Of a DNA stretch of 64,000 nucleotides, positions 51,593 to 61,483 are shown one piece after another; the first letter of the stretch is position 1; each line of letters opens with the position of its first letter. Both the position numbers and the translations under genes were made by a program. The notes beneath the pieces are model-generated. The model saw only the letters and a list, made by a program, of their open reading frames with translations, was not told the DNA's origin and did not search any database. This DNA comes from Antrihabitans stalagmiti (lineage in GTDB: Bacteria > Actinomycetota > Actinomycetes > Mycobacteriales > Mycobacteriaceae), in assembly GCF_016482825.1 (NCBI RefSeq), contig NZ_JAEMNV010000002.1, forward strand, positions 124,001 through 188,000, written 5' to 3'.

Positions 51593-53248
51593 GTGACTGG
51601 ATCTTTGCCCTCACCGTTAGCGAAACTTCGCACGGTCGGCGACCTCGTTCAGGGCGTCGGCGTCCTGCGACGCCGCGGAATGTTCAATCCTCTCCGTCCC
51701 GACGAGGCACTCAAGTCGACTCGCGACGCGCTGAAATTCGGCCCGACTGCCGGAGTCGTGATGCACGGCGTCCGTCGCCATGCCGCCGCACCGGCCATCG
51801 TCGACGAGCGTGGCTCGGTCAGTTTCGGTCAGCTCGACAAGCAGTCCAACGCGCTCGGCCGCGGTTTGCAGGCCGCCGGTGTCAAGGAGGGTGACGTCGT
51901 CGCCGTTCTGGCTCGCGACCACCGTGGCCTCGTCCTGACCATGCTTGCCGCGGGCAAGATCGGCGCACGCCTGGTGCTGATGAACACCGGCTTCGCCAAG
52001 CCACAGTTCGCGGACGTCAGCAAGCGCGAAAACGTCAAGGCCGTGCTGCACGACAGCGAGTTCATCGACCTGCTCAGCGCCATCCCGACCGAGATCCCGC
52101 GTGTGCTCACGTGGGTCGACGAACAACACGAACTTCCTGCCGACTCGAAGACGATCGAAGACCTCACGGTGGGTCGCTCGACGGACGGCATCGCGGCTCC
52201 TGCCAAGCCCGGCGGCATGGTGATCCTGACCAGTGGAACCACCGGAACGCCGAAAGGCGCCCCGCGCGACAAGGTTTCGCCGTTGCAGTCGGCACAGTTC
52301 CTCGATCGTGTCCCGCTCCCCCAGAACGAGACCATGTTCATGGCCGCGCCGATCTTCCACGGCACCGGCCTCTCGCAGTTTCTGCTCGGCCTCTCCCTCG
52401 GCAACCGCATCGTGTTCCAACGCCGGTTCAACCCGGAAGCGACCGTGCGCGGCATCGCCGAGAGCAAGGCGACCGCGCTCGTCGTAGTACCGACCATGCT
52501 GCAGCGCATCATCGACCTCGATCCCGCGATCCTCGCCAAGTACGACACGTCGTCGCTGAAGGTCATCTTCGCAGCAGGCTCGTCGCTGTCGCCCGACCTC
52601 TGCAAGCGAACCAGCGAGATCTTCGGTGACGTTCTCTACAACCTCTACGGCTCCACCGAAGTTGCCGTCGCAACCGTCGCAACTCCGCAGGACCTGCGCA
52701 CCGCCCCCGGCACCGTCGGCAAGCCGCCGGTCGGGTGCCGCGTTCAGCTCTACGACGCGGATCGCAACAAGGTCAGCACGCCGCACACCATCGGCACGAT
52801 CTTCGTTTCGAGCGGCCTGAGCTTCGCCGGGTACACCGACGGCCGCAACAAAGAGATCGTCGACGGAATGTTGTCGAGCGGCGATGTCGGCCATTTCGAC
52901 GAGAACGGCCTCTGGTTCGTCGACGGCCGTGACGACGACATGATCGTCTCCGGTGGCGAGAACGTCTTCCCGCTCGAGGTCGAGAACCTGCTCGCCGATC
53001 GCGCCGACGTCCACGACGCCGCCGTTGTCGGCGTCGACGATCGCGAGTTCGGAAAGCGCTTGCGCGCCTTCATCGTTCCTTCGCCGGACGCAAAGCGCGA
53101 CGAGAAGGAGATCAAGGAGTACGTGAAGAACAACCTCGCGCGCTACAAGGTCCCTCGCGAAGTTGTCTTCCTCGACGAACTGCCGCGCAACGCCACCGGC
53201 AAACTGCTGCGCAAAGTCCTCGTCGACATGGACGTTTCGACCGACTGA
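51593..53248 (+). CDS. Acyl-CoA synthetase (FadD2/FadD12-like), paralogue
   Basis: A 551-residue AMP-forming ligase with P-loop LTSGTTGTPKGAPRDK, A5 YGSTEVAV, A7 LSSGDVGHF, hinge GRDDDMIVSGGENVFPLEVE and catalytic lysine in NATGKLLRK. GTG 51593 is chosen for the GGAGG 7 nt upstream; the frame is open to 51515. It is closely related to the preceding gene, which ends 87 nt upstream, and differs mainly in the N-terminal 60 residues. Likely a second substrate range after duplication. Confidence 0.93.
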   Translation: MTGSLPSPLAKLRTVGDLVQGVGVLRRRGMFNPLRPDEALKSTRDALKFGPTAGVVMHGVRRHAAAPAIVDERGSVSFGQLDKQSNALGRGLQAAGVKEGDVVAVLARDHRGLVLTMLAAGKIGARLVLMNTGFAKPQFADVSKRENVKAVLHDSEFIDLLSAIPTEIPRVLTWVDEQHELPADSKTIEDLTVGRSTDGIAAPAKPGGMVILTSGTTGTPKGAPRDKVSPLQSAQFLDRVPLPQNETMFMAAPIFHGTGLSQFLLGLSLGNRIVFQRRFNPEATVRGIAESKATALVVVPTMLQRIIDLDPAILAKYDTSSLKVIFAAGSSLSPDLCKRTSEIFGDVLYNLYGSTEVAVATVATPQDLRTAPGTVGKPPVGCRVQLYDADRNKVSTPHTIGTIFVSSGLSFAGYTDGRNKEIVDGMLSSGDVGHFDENGLWFVDGRDDDMIVSGGENVFPLEVENLLADRADVHDAAVVGVDDREFGKRLRAFIVPSPDAKRDEKEIKEYVKNNLARYKVPREVVFLDELPRNATGKLLRKVLVDMDVSTD

Positions 53249-53301
53249 TCTGCAGGTCCCGGCGTCGTTGCGAACAGCAAACTGCCGGTAAAGTCCTCTC
53301 C

Positions 53302-53838
53302 GTGAATTCGGCAACCGGCGTGACGCGTGTTCGTGGCGCGTCCGTCGGTGCCGTTTCGGGATCGTTTTCCCTCGCGGCACACGCTGCTGCGTCCAGCGAG
53401 GCGCCACCCGAGGGCGCAATCACGTTGTTGCTCGCCGTGAGTGCGGGTCTCGGTGCTCTTGTGGCCGCCGCGTCGAAGAGACACCGATCGTTGCTGGAGA
53501 GCTCTGGAGCGCTGGTCGGAGCACTTGTCCTCGGTCAGGCGCTCGGTCACCTCACGCTGTCGGTCGCGTCCGACCATCACCACGGTCCGTCGCTGACACC
53601 GGCCATGCTCGGCGCCCACGCGGCAGCCGTTGCGGCAATCGCCGTCGTCATCCGCTACGCCGAACAGGGCTACCGGGTTGCGGCCAATACGCTCGCCCGG
53701 ATCGTGCCCCGGCTCGTGGCACCTGGACCGATCGCGGGCCCGGCCCGCGGGTTCGACACCGATTACCGCGATCACATCATCGCGCGCCTACTCGTCGCAC
53801 CTACGCTGCGCACCCGGGCACCGCCCGCCCTCGGCTGA
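53302..53838 (+). CDS. Hypothetical integral membrane protein with His-rich loop
   Basis: A 178-residue protein with about four predicted membrane helices. The loop VASDHHHGPSLTP contains three consecutive histidines, which suggests metal contact. TAAAGT (53289-53294) lies 7 nt before GTG 53302 with no ribosome-binding site (leaderless). The gene precedes a PepSY membrane protein; the pairing of small His-bearing membrane proteins with PepSY proteins is seen around copper and iron uptake genes in actinobacteria, but that link is inference. I do not recognise the family. Confidence 0.7.
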   Translation: MNSATGVTRVRGASVGAVSGSFSLAAHAAASSEAPPEGAITLLLAVSAGLGALVAAASKRHRSLLESSGALVGALVLGQALGHLTLSVASDHHHGPSLTPAMLGAHAAAVAAIAVVIRYAEQGYRVAANTLARIVPRLVAPGPIAGPARGFDTDYRDHIIARLLVAPTLRTRAPPALG

Positions 53839-53932
53839 CCAGATCGAAGTCCATTCACCTCGCTTCGAGGTAACTCTTCCCTGCGCGAACGAGCGCACAG
53901 CGCTGCGCGCACACAGCTGAATCGAGCATGTT

Positions 53933-55399
53933 GTGACGACCCCTGAACTCGACCGGGACGTACCGGTCGAGCAACCTTCCGCACCTCCACGAACCCCGAA
54001 ATCCACGACCGGATCCAGATCCACCCTTCCCGCCTGGCGCGGCCTGATCTACCGCTTGCATTTCTACGCGGGAATTGTTGTCGCACCGTTCATTCTGATC
54101 GCCGCGCTGAGCGGCGGCCTCTACGCGATCGCTCCGACGATCGAGAACATCGCCTACCGCGACTACCTGCACGTCGACTCGACCGGACCTGACGTTCCCG
54201 TCGATCAGCAGGTGCGCGCGGCCGAACAATTGCGACCCGACCTCGAACTCGTCGCGGTCCAGCCCGCGACCGAATCGGGTGCCACCACGCGAGTCCTCTT
54301 CGCGGACCCCACACTCGGCGAATCCGAACGGCACGCGGTGTTCGTCGATCCGACGACAGCGAATCCGGTCGGCGAATCGACCGTGTACGGCAGTTCCGGC
54401 GCACTACCTTTCCGGGCGTGGGTCGGCCAACTGCACAGACATCTGCACCTCGGTGAGCCTGGCAGGCTGTACAGCGAATTCGCGGCGTCGTGGATGTGGG
54501 TGATCGCGCTGGCAGGGCTTTTCCTGTGGGTCGTTCGCTACCGCCGGCGGCGCGTCGCCAACGCTGCAGAGGCCAGGTTGCTGACCCCCGGACGCGGCGG
54601 CAAGGGGCACTCTCGGACCGTCAATTGGCATGGTGCGGTCGGTGTCTGGATTCTGCTGCCGGTGCTGTTCCTCTCGGCGACCGGCCTCACCTGGTCGACC
54701 TACGCGGGCGCGAACGTCGACGAGATGCGGGCCGCGCTCAACTGGAAGACACCCGTCGTTGATTCCAGTTTGAGCACCGCAACCAGCGCGCCACCGGCAC
54801 ACGGTGACCACGGCGGTGCGACGGCAACCGGCACCGGTCCGTCGGAAACCACTGTTGCGCAGCTCGACTCGGTGCTTCGCGTTGCCAGAGCCAACGGTAT
54901 CGACGGACCGGTGGAGGTCAGCATTCCCGCCATCGCGGACACCGCGTTCGTCGTGAAGGAACAGCGGCTGTCCGGCGTCTTCGCAATCGATTCGGTTGCA
55001 GTCGACGGCGCTACCGGACAGATCACCGACGAACTGCGATTTGCCGAATGGCCACTCGCCGCGAAGCTGTCCTCGTGGGGCATCCAGTTGCACATGGGCA
55101 TGATGTTCGGTGTGGCTAACCAGCTGTTGCTGCTCGCGGTGATCGTCGCCCTGGTCAGCGTGGTGATTCGGGGCTACGTCATGTGGTGGCGGCGCCGCCC
55201 GACCCGCGGTTCGACGCTCGCCGTCGGCAGAGTTCCCACCCGCGGCTCGATTCGCAAGATTCCCCCACTCGGTATCGCTGCGATCGTCGTCGTCGGTCTC
55301 GGCGTCGGCTATTTCGTACCTCTGCTCGGCCTCGGGCTGCTTTCGTTCCTGTTCGTCGACCTCACAGTGTCGGCCTACAAGTGGGCGGCATCGGCGTAG
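53933..55399 (+). CDS. PepSY-associated TM-domain protein
   Basis: A 488-residue membrane protein of the PepSY_TM family: helix 1 (about 45-70) in WRGLIYRLHFYAGIVVAPF, extracytoplasmic segments, histidine-bearing helices (GQLHRHLHLGEPGRL, NWHGAVGVWILLP, IQLHMGMMFG) and a hydrophobic C-terminus. The paired histidines resemble haem ligands, and some family members are siderophore-iron reductases. A low-complexity His/Gly/Thr loop (APPAHGDHGG) lies near 290. GTG 53933 has no clear ribosome-binding site. It ends before a strong terminator. Iron or copper handling is plausible but unproven. Confidence 0.83.
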   Translation: MTTPELDRDVPVEQPSAPPRTPKSTTGSRSTLPAWRGLIYRLHFYAGIVVAPFILIAALSGGLYAIAPTIENIAYRDYLHVDSTGPDVPVDQQVRAAEQLRPDLELVAVQPATESGATTRVLFADPTLGESERHAVFVDPTTANPVGESTVYGSSGALPFRAWVGQLHRHLHLGEPGRLYSEFAASWMWVIALAGLFLWVVRYRRRRVANAAEARLLTPGRGGKGHSRTVNWHGAVGVWILLPVLFLSATGLTWSTYAGANVDEMRAALNWKTPVVDSSLSTATSAPPAHGDHGGATATGTGPSETTVAQLDSVLRVARANGIDGPVEVSIPAIADTAFVVKEQRLSGVFAIDSVAVDGATGQITDELRFAEWPLAAKLSSWGIQLHMGMMFGVANQLLLLAVIVALVSVVIRGYVMWWRRRPTRGSTLAVGRVPTRGSIRKIPPLGIAAIVVVGLGVGYFVPLLGLGLLSFLFVDLTVSAYKWAASA

Positions 55400-55415
55400 C
55401 ACGGGCGAAGAACAC

Positions 55416-55456
55416 ACGACCGCGCACCCGCTGGATGAGGGCGGGTGCGCGGTCGT
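55416..55456. terminator. Strong bidirectional terminator hairpin
   Basis: ACGACCGCGCACCCGC (55416-55431) and GCGGGTGCGCGGTCGT (55441-55456) form a perfect 16-bp stem with a 9-nt loop between the convergent PepSY (ends 55399) and acyl-CoA ligase (ends 55495) genes. Confidence 0.85.
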
Positions 55457-55494
55457 TGTGCTTCGGTCGAGTCCGAAGGCTCAGCGCAGCACGA

Positions 55495-57132
<1,638 letters not shown>

Positions 57133-57217
57133 CGATTAAGGCTCCTCGGTGTGTGTGACGCACGCCTCGTGAATATTGCCAGTGACCCCCACCCCCCGCC
57201 ATACCCCACCCCGGTCG

Positions 57218-58363
57218 CTACCGAACACGACGGGCGGCCGCCGCTGCCTCTGCCACGAGTGTTCGCGGATCGGCAAACCCGGCGGATCGGAATGCCGCTG
57301 TGACAGCGTGGTCGATCGCAGCGACGTCGGCCACCTCGACCAGCGCGATGACGCTACCTCCGAAACCACCTCCGACCAGGCGGGCACCGTACGCGCCCGC
57401 TGCGGTCGCCACGTCGACCGCTGTGTCGAGTTCGGGCGTGGAGACTTCGAAATCGTCACGGAGCGAGGCGTGCCCCGCAGCGAGCATCGGCCCGATGATG
57501 CGAGGGTCCGCGCTTGTTGCCAGCGCATCCGCGATTGCAAGCACCCGAGCATTTTCGGTGACGACGTGTCGTGCTCTGCGCTCGAGCAGGGTTGGCAGTC
57601 CGGCCAGATCGTCGGTGTTGTTCACCTCCCGCAGCGATCCGACGCCGAGCAGCGCCGCGGCCCGTTCGCATTCCGATCGGCGCTCTGCGTAGGCGCCCGC
57701 GGCGAGTTCGTGTTTGGTCGTGGTGTCGATGATCAACAGTGCAAGTCCTCGCTCGGCAAGATCGAACGGCACCTGCGTGCGGTGATCGTCGGCGAAGTCG
57801 AGAAGCATCGCGTGGCCCGTCGTGCAGTGCATCGCCGCGGACTGGTCGAGCTTTCCGGTCGGTGCACCGACGTAGAAGTTCTCGGCCGTGTGCGCGATGT
57901 CGACGAGTTCGTCGCGCGTGACCCCGAGGGAGAACAGATCCGAGACGGCAAGCGCGACAGAGCATTCGACTGCAGCCGAAGACGAGACGCCCGCCCCGAT
58001 CGGCAGCTCGCTGTCGAGCAGTAGGTCGATACCTCCGATCGAGTGACCGCGACGAAGGAACTCGTTGACGACGCCGAGCGGATACCGCGCCCAGCCGTCG
58101 ACGTTCGCGCTGCCGAGTTCGACGATCGATACACCGAGGACCTCACCCGGATACTGCTGCGATGCCACGCGTACCCGGTCGCCTGCACGAACCGCGGCGT
58201 AGCAGCGCACAACTTGGGGCAGTGCGATAGGAAGTGCGTAACCGCGGTTGTAGTCGGTGTGCTCGCCGATCAGATTCACCCGGCCGGGAGCGTCCCACCT
58301 GCCATCGGCACTGCCGCCGAACGCAGCCGCGAAGGCAGCGGCGGCGGCGGGGTCGGAGGTCAT
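57218..58363 (-). CDS. galK: Galactokinase
   Basis: A 381-residue GHMP kinase that phosphorylates galactose at C1 in the Leloir pathway. Galactokinase signature GRVNLIGEHTDYNRG near the N-terminus, ATP loop LPIGAGVSSSAAVE, and the C-terminal GARLVGGGFGGSVIAL motif. ATG 58363 overlaps the galT stop (ATGA), so it is translated with galT; starts further upstream lie inside galT. galE is not in the window. Confidence 0.97.
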   Translation of the reverse strand: MTSDPAAAAAFAAAFGGSADGRWDAPGRVNLIGEHTDYNRGYALPIALPQVVRCYAAVRAGDRVRVASQQYPGEVLGVSIVELGSANVDGWARYPLGVVNEFLRRGHSIGGIDLLLDSELPIGAGVSSSAAVECSVALAVSDLFSLGVTRDELVDIAHTAENFYVGAPTGKLDQSAAMHCTTGHAMLLDFADDHRTQVPFDLAERGLALLIIDTTTKHELAAGAYAERRSECERAAALLGVGSLREVNNTDDLAGLPTLLERRARHVVTENARVLAIADALATSADPRIIGPMLAAGHASLRDDFEVSTPELDTAVDVATAAGAYGARLVGGGFGGSVIALVEVADVAAIDHAVTAAFRSAGFADPRTLVAEAAAAARRVR

Positions 58364-59451
58364 GGCGTCACCGCGCGAAGTTCGGCTGCGACGTTCTCCG
58401 GTGTCGTGTCGCTGATGAAAACGCCCATACCCGATTCTGCGCCTGCCAGATATTTGAGCTTTCCCGGTGCCCGGCGAATCGAGAAGATCTGCAGATGCAG
58501 CCACCAGAAGTCCTCGGCACCTTTCGGAGCCTGATTCCACGCAGCGATATACGGCATCGGCTCGTCGAAACGCCGCTCGAATCGACCAAGTACGTCGAGA
58601 TACAACTCGGCGAAACGGGTGCGCGCGTGGTCGTCGAGTTCAGGAATGTCTGCGACGCGGCGATTCGGAAACAACAACACCTCGTACGGCCAGCGCGCAG
58701 CGGTCGGCACGAATGCCGTCCATTCGTCGTTCGCGCACACAACTCGAACACCGGAGTCCCGCTCGGCCGCGAACATATCGCCGAACAGATTGCGGTTGTG
58801 CTCGTCGCGATAACGCCGTGCGTTGGCTTCGATCTTTGCCGCACGTGGACTGGTGAACGGAAGCGCATAAATTTGTCCGTGCGGGTGCGACAAGGTCACC
58901 CCGATCTCTGCGCCGAAGTTTTCGAAACAGAACACCTGCGATACCGCGGGCATCGCCCGCAGCGCCGTCGTCCGTTCCGCGAGCACGTCGATCACCATGC
59001 GGGTGCGCTCGACGCCGAGTTGCGCGGAGGTCGTGTCGTGTTCGCTCGAGAAGCACACCACCTCGGACCTGCCGGACTTTTCTGTCGGGCTGGTTGGCGC
59101 CGAACCAGCGACGTGGTCGGCGAGGGCGGACGAGTGGGTAGATACGCCGGGGAGGGCAGCAAAGCGGTTTTCGAAAACGACAACCTCGTAGTCGGACGCC
59201 GGAATTTCCGTCGGACTGCCCGGGCGCGACGGGCACAGGGGACATTGTGTCCGGTCCGGCAGTTGTGTTCGGGTTTGGCGGTGTGCGGCGATTACGACCC
59301 ATTCCCCGAGAAGGCGATCGAATCGTATTTCGGAATTGACATTGCGATCCGGCAATTGCCTGACATCGATCGAATCGGGGCGCGTGTGTTGGACCGCGTC
59401 GAAATAGAGAATCTCACGTCCGTCCGCCAACCTCCGACCAGTCCGAATCAT
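58360..59451 (-). CDS. galT: Galactose-1-phosphate uridylyltransferase
   Basis: A 363-residue HIT-superfamily enzyme exchanging UMP between UDP-glucose and galactose 1-phosphate. The nucleophilic histidine lies in LSHPHGQIYALPF, with the upstream zinc pair CPLCPS and the later metal/structural segment EDFWWLHLQIFSIRR. ATG 59451 (MIRTGRR) is preferred because AAAGGA lies 9 nt before it; the ATG at 59460 is almost on top of that site. It is first in the galT-galK unit. Confidence 0.96.
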   Translation of the reverse strand: MIRTGRRLADGREILYFDAVQHTRPDSIDVRQLPDRNVNSEIRFDRLLGEWVVIAAHRQTRTQLPDRTQCPLCPSRPGSPTEIPASDYEVVVFENRFAALPGVSTHSSALADHVAGSAPTSPTEKSGRSEVVCFSSEHDTTSAQLGVERTRMVIDVLAERTTALRAMPAVSQVFCFENFGAEIGVTLSHPHGQIYALPFTSPRAAKIEANARRYRDEHNRNLFGDMFAAERDSGVRVVCANDEWTAFVPTAARWPYEVLLFPNRRVADIPELDDHARTRFAELYLDVLGRFERRFDEPMPYIAAWNQAPKGAEDFWWLHLQIFSIRRAPGKLKYLAGAESGMGVFISDTTPENVAAELRAVTP

Positions 59452-59609
59452 TCTTCGCATTCCTTTCGGACCTGTTTCTTCCAGTCATGGGTGACGTAAC
59501 AAGTTGTACAGTCGACCACATAAAGGAGCTGGACACCGAACGTGTTCAATCGTGCAGTACGCGGCGAGTCTCGCGGCCGAATGCACCATCGCAGCAAGGA
59601 CCCGACATC

Positions 59610-60020
59610 GTGCGCGAGCGTAGAGGACCACATCCGGATACACCGCAGGGCTACCTCGCGCAGCTGCCCGCACTCGTCCTGCTCGACAGACTCCCAGTCC
59701 CTCTGCTTGCCGTCAGCTACGACGGTGTGATCGTGCATGCCAATCCCGCATTCGAAGAGATGCTCGGCTACGAGACAACGGTGTTGCACGACCAACCGAT
59801 CGAGACCGTCATGGAGACTGCGGACACACCTCGGACCGCGACGAGCAGCCTTATGTGCGGCCACCGTGGGCGCGTCATCACGTTGCGGCACGTCGACGGA
59901 TCGGCTGTGCGCGCGGTGGCGAGCGAGTCGGTGTTGATGCGGAAGGACGACCCGCTCTCGCTGGTGGTGTTTCACGACATCACGGAGCAATTGTGGATGG
60001 CGGGCGCCGACCATCTCTAG
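59610..60020 (+). CDS. Single PAS-domain protein
   Basis: A 136-residue protein consisting almost only of a PAS domain: PVPLLAVSYDGVIVHANPAFEEMLGYE at about 30-55, then a variable loop and the final beta strands DPLSLVVFHDITEQ. There is no output domain. PAS domains sense redox, oxygen or ligands through a bound cofactor or by partner contact. GTG 59610 is preceded by AAGGA; the frame is open to 59487. Divergent from galT and followed by a globin-reductase gene, which suggests a shared oxygen/NO theme (inference). Confidence 0.78.
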   Translation: MRERRGPHPDTPQGYLAQLPALVLLDRLPVPLLAVSYDGVIVHANPAFEEMLGYETTVLHDQPIETVMETADTPRTATSSLMCGHRGRVITLRHVDGSAVRAVASESVLMRKDDPLSLVVFHDITEQLWMAGADHL

Positions 60021-60206
60021 CCGTTCGAGGCCATCGGACTGATTGGTTTGTTACTCCGACCGAGTATCGAAAAGGTCACGAATGTGTCACACTCTTATTT
60101 GGGTGTGGCATAGGCCACTCCCGCGGGTCGAGTAACGGTGGACGTCCGGGGGATCGCGCCACCCACACCGCCCATGTGGGTGATCGAGCGCGGAACGGGG
60201 TTAACA

Positions 60207-61370
60207 ATGGACTCGCAAACTATCTCTCTGGTCCGGACGACTTTCAAAGCTGTCGCGGCGGTCGACGGCGGCCCCGAACGGCTGACCAGCTCGTTCTACG
60301 CGACACTCTTCACCGACTACCCCGAGGCGCGCGACTTCTTTCCCGCAGCCATGGAGACTCAGCGCGACCGTCTCCTTCGCGCGCTCGCCTACGTGGTCGA
60401 TCGCTTGGAAGATCCGGACACGCTGCTGCCGTTCCTCGCCCAACTCGGACGCGATCACCGTAAGTACGGCACCCAGGCCGCGCACTACACCGCGGTCGGG
60501 CTCTCGCTGATCAAGGCGCTCAGGAACTTCGCGGGCGCAGAGATCTGGACCGACGACGTCGACAAGGCGTGGAACGACGCGATCGGCGTCATCGCGTCGA
60601 CCATGATCGGTGCCGCGGACGACGACACCAACCCCGCGGTCTGGGGTGGAACGGTGATCGAGAACCGCAGGGTGCTCCGCAATCTGTCCGTCATCAGGCT
60701 GAAGCTCAACCAACCGATGGACTACCGCGCCGGTCAGTACGTCAGTGTGCAGATCCCGTCACGGCCCCGGATGTGGCGCTACATGTCGCCTGCCAATCCC
60801 GCCAACCGCGACGGCATCGTCGAATTCCATGTGCGTGGGGTCACCGGCGGCTGGGTAAGCCCGTCGATGGTCGGCCACACGAGTGTGGGCGAGCAATGGC
60901 TGCTCGGTTCACCGCTCGGCGCACTCGGCGTACCGGCGAATCCGGCCCGCGACCTGCTGATGATCGGTTGCGGAACCGGAATCGCTCCCCTCCGCGCCCA
61001 GGTTCTCGAGCTGGCCGAATGGACGACGAGCCGAAGGGTGCACCTGTTCGTCGGCGGCCACCACCCCTGCGACCTGTACGACCTCGAAGCGCTGTGGGAA
61101 CTACAACTCGACAACCCTTGGCTCACAGTCACACCCGTCACCGAGAGCGAAGACAACCCGTGGTGGCACGTCGACGATTTTCGAAACGCGCCGGCGGGCA
61201 TGTCGACTCGCTTGACCGGCCAGATCGGCAAAGTCGTTGCCAGCCTTGGTTCTTGGGAAGACCGTGACATCCAGATCGCCGGATCGCCGTCGATGATCCA
61301 AACGACGAAATTCAGATTGATGGCAGGCGGAACTCCGACGGAGAACATTCGTCACGATCCGCTGTACTGA
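60207..61370 (+). CDS. Flavohaemoglobin-like globin/FAD/NAD oxidoreductase
   Basis: A 387-residue protein: N-terminal globin (about 1-135) with SSFYATLFTDYPEARDFF (B helix Tyr) and GTQAAHYTAVG containing the proximal histidine; then an FAD domain with RYMSPANPAN in place of the usual RxYS loop, and an NAD domain with GCGTGIAPL. It resembles the type II flavohaemoglobins of actinobacteria (M. tuberculosis Rv0385), which differ from NO dioxygenases in haem-pocket and FAD residues and may use other electron donors. ATG 60207 follows GGGG with 7-nt spacing. The 186-nt gap upstream shows a GTGTCACAC stretch but no operator I can support. Confidence 0.9.
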   Translation: MDSQTISLVRTTFKAVAAVDGGPERLTSSFYATLFTDYPEARDFFPAAMETQRDRLLRALAYVVDRLEDPDTLLPFLAQLGRDHRKYGTQAAHYTAVGLSLIKALRNFAGAEIWTDDVDKAWNDAIGVIASTMIGAADDDTNPAVWGGTVIENRRVLRNLSVIRLKLNQPMDYRAGQYVSVQIPSRPRMWRYMSPANPANRDGIVEFHVRGVTGGWVSPSMVGHTSVGEQWLLGSPLGALGVPANPARDLLMIGCGTGIAPLRAQVLELAEWTTSRRVHLFVGGHHPCDLYDLEALWELQLDNPWLTVTPVTESEDNPWWHVDDFRNAPAGMSTRLTGQIGKVVASLGSWEDRDIQIAGSPSMIQTTKFRLMAGGTPTENIRHDPLY

Positions 61371-61483
61371 GCGGGCACAATCGAGCAAGGCCGCTGCCTT
61401 GCACCCCCGGCTCCTGTGATCTTGGTCCGGGACCCGCGCCTTCGTGCGACGATACGTTCGACTTCTCGCACCAGGAGGCGCCG

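Noticed and set aside
60060-60110. CRP-like site (TGTGTCACAC) upstream of the flavohaemoglobin gene
   Set aside because: The half-site spacing does not match the TGTGA-N6-TCACA form, and no convincing promoter is aligned with it.
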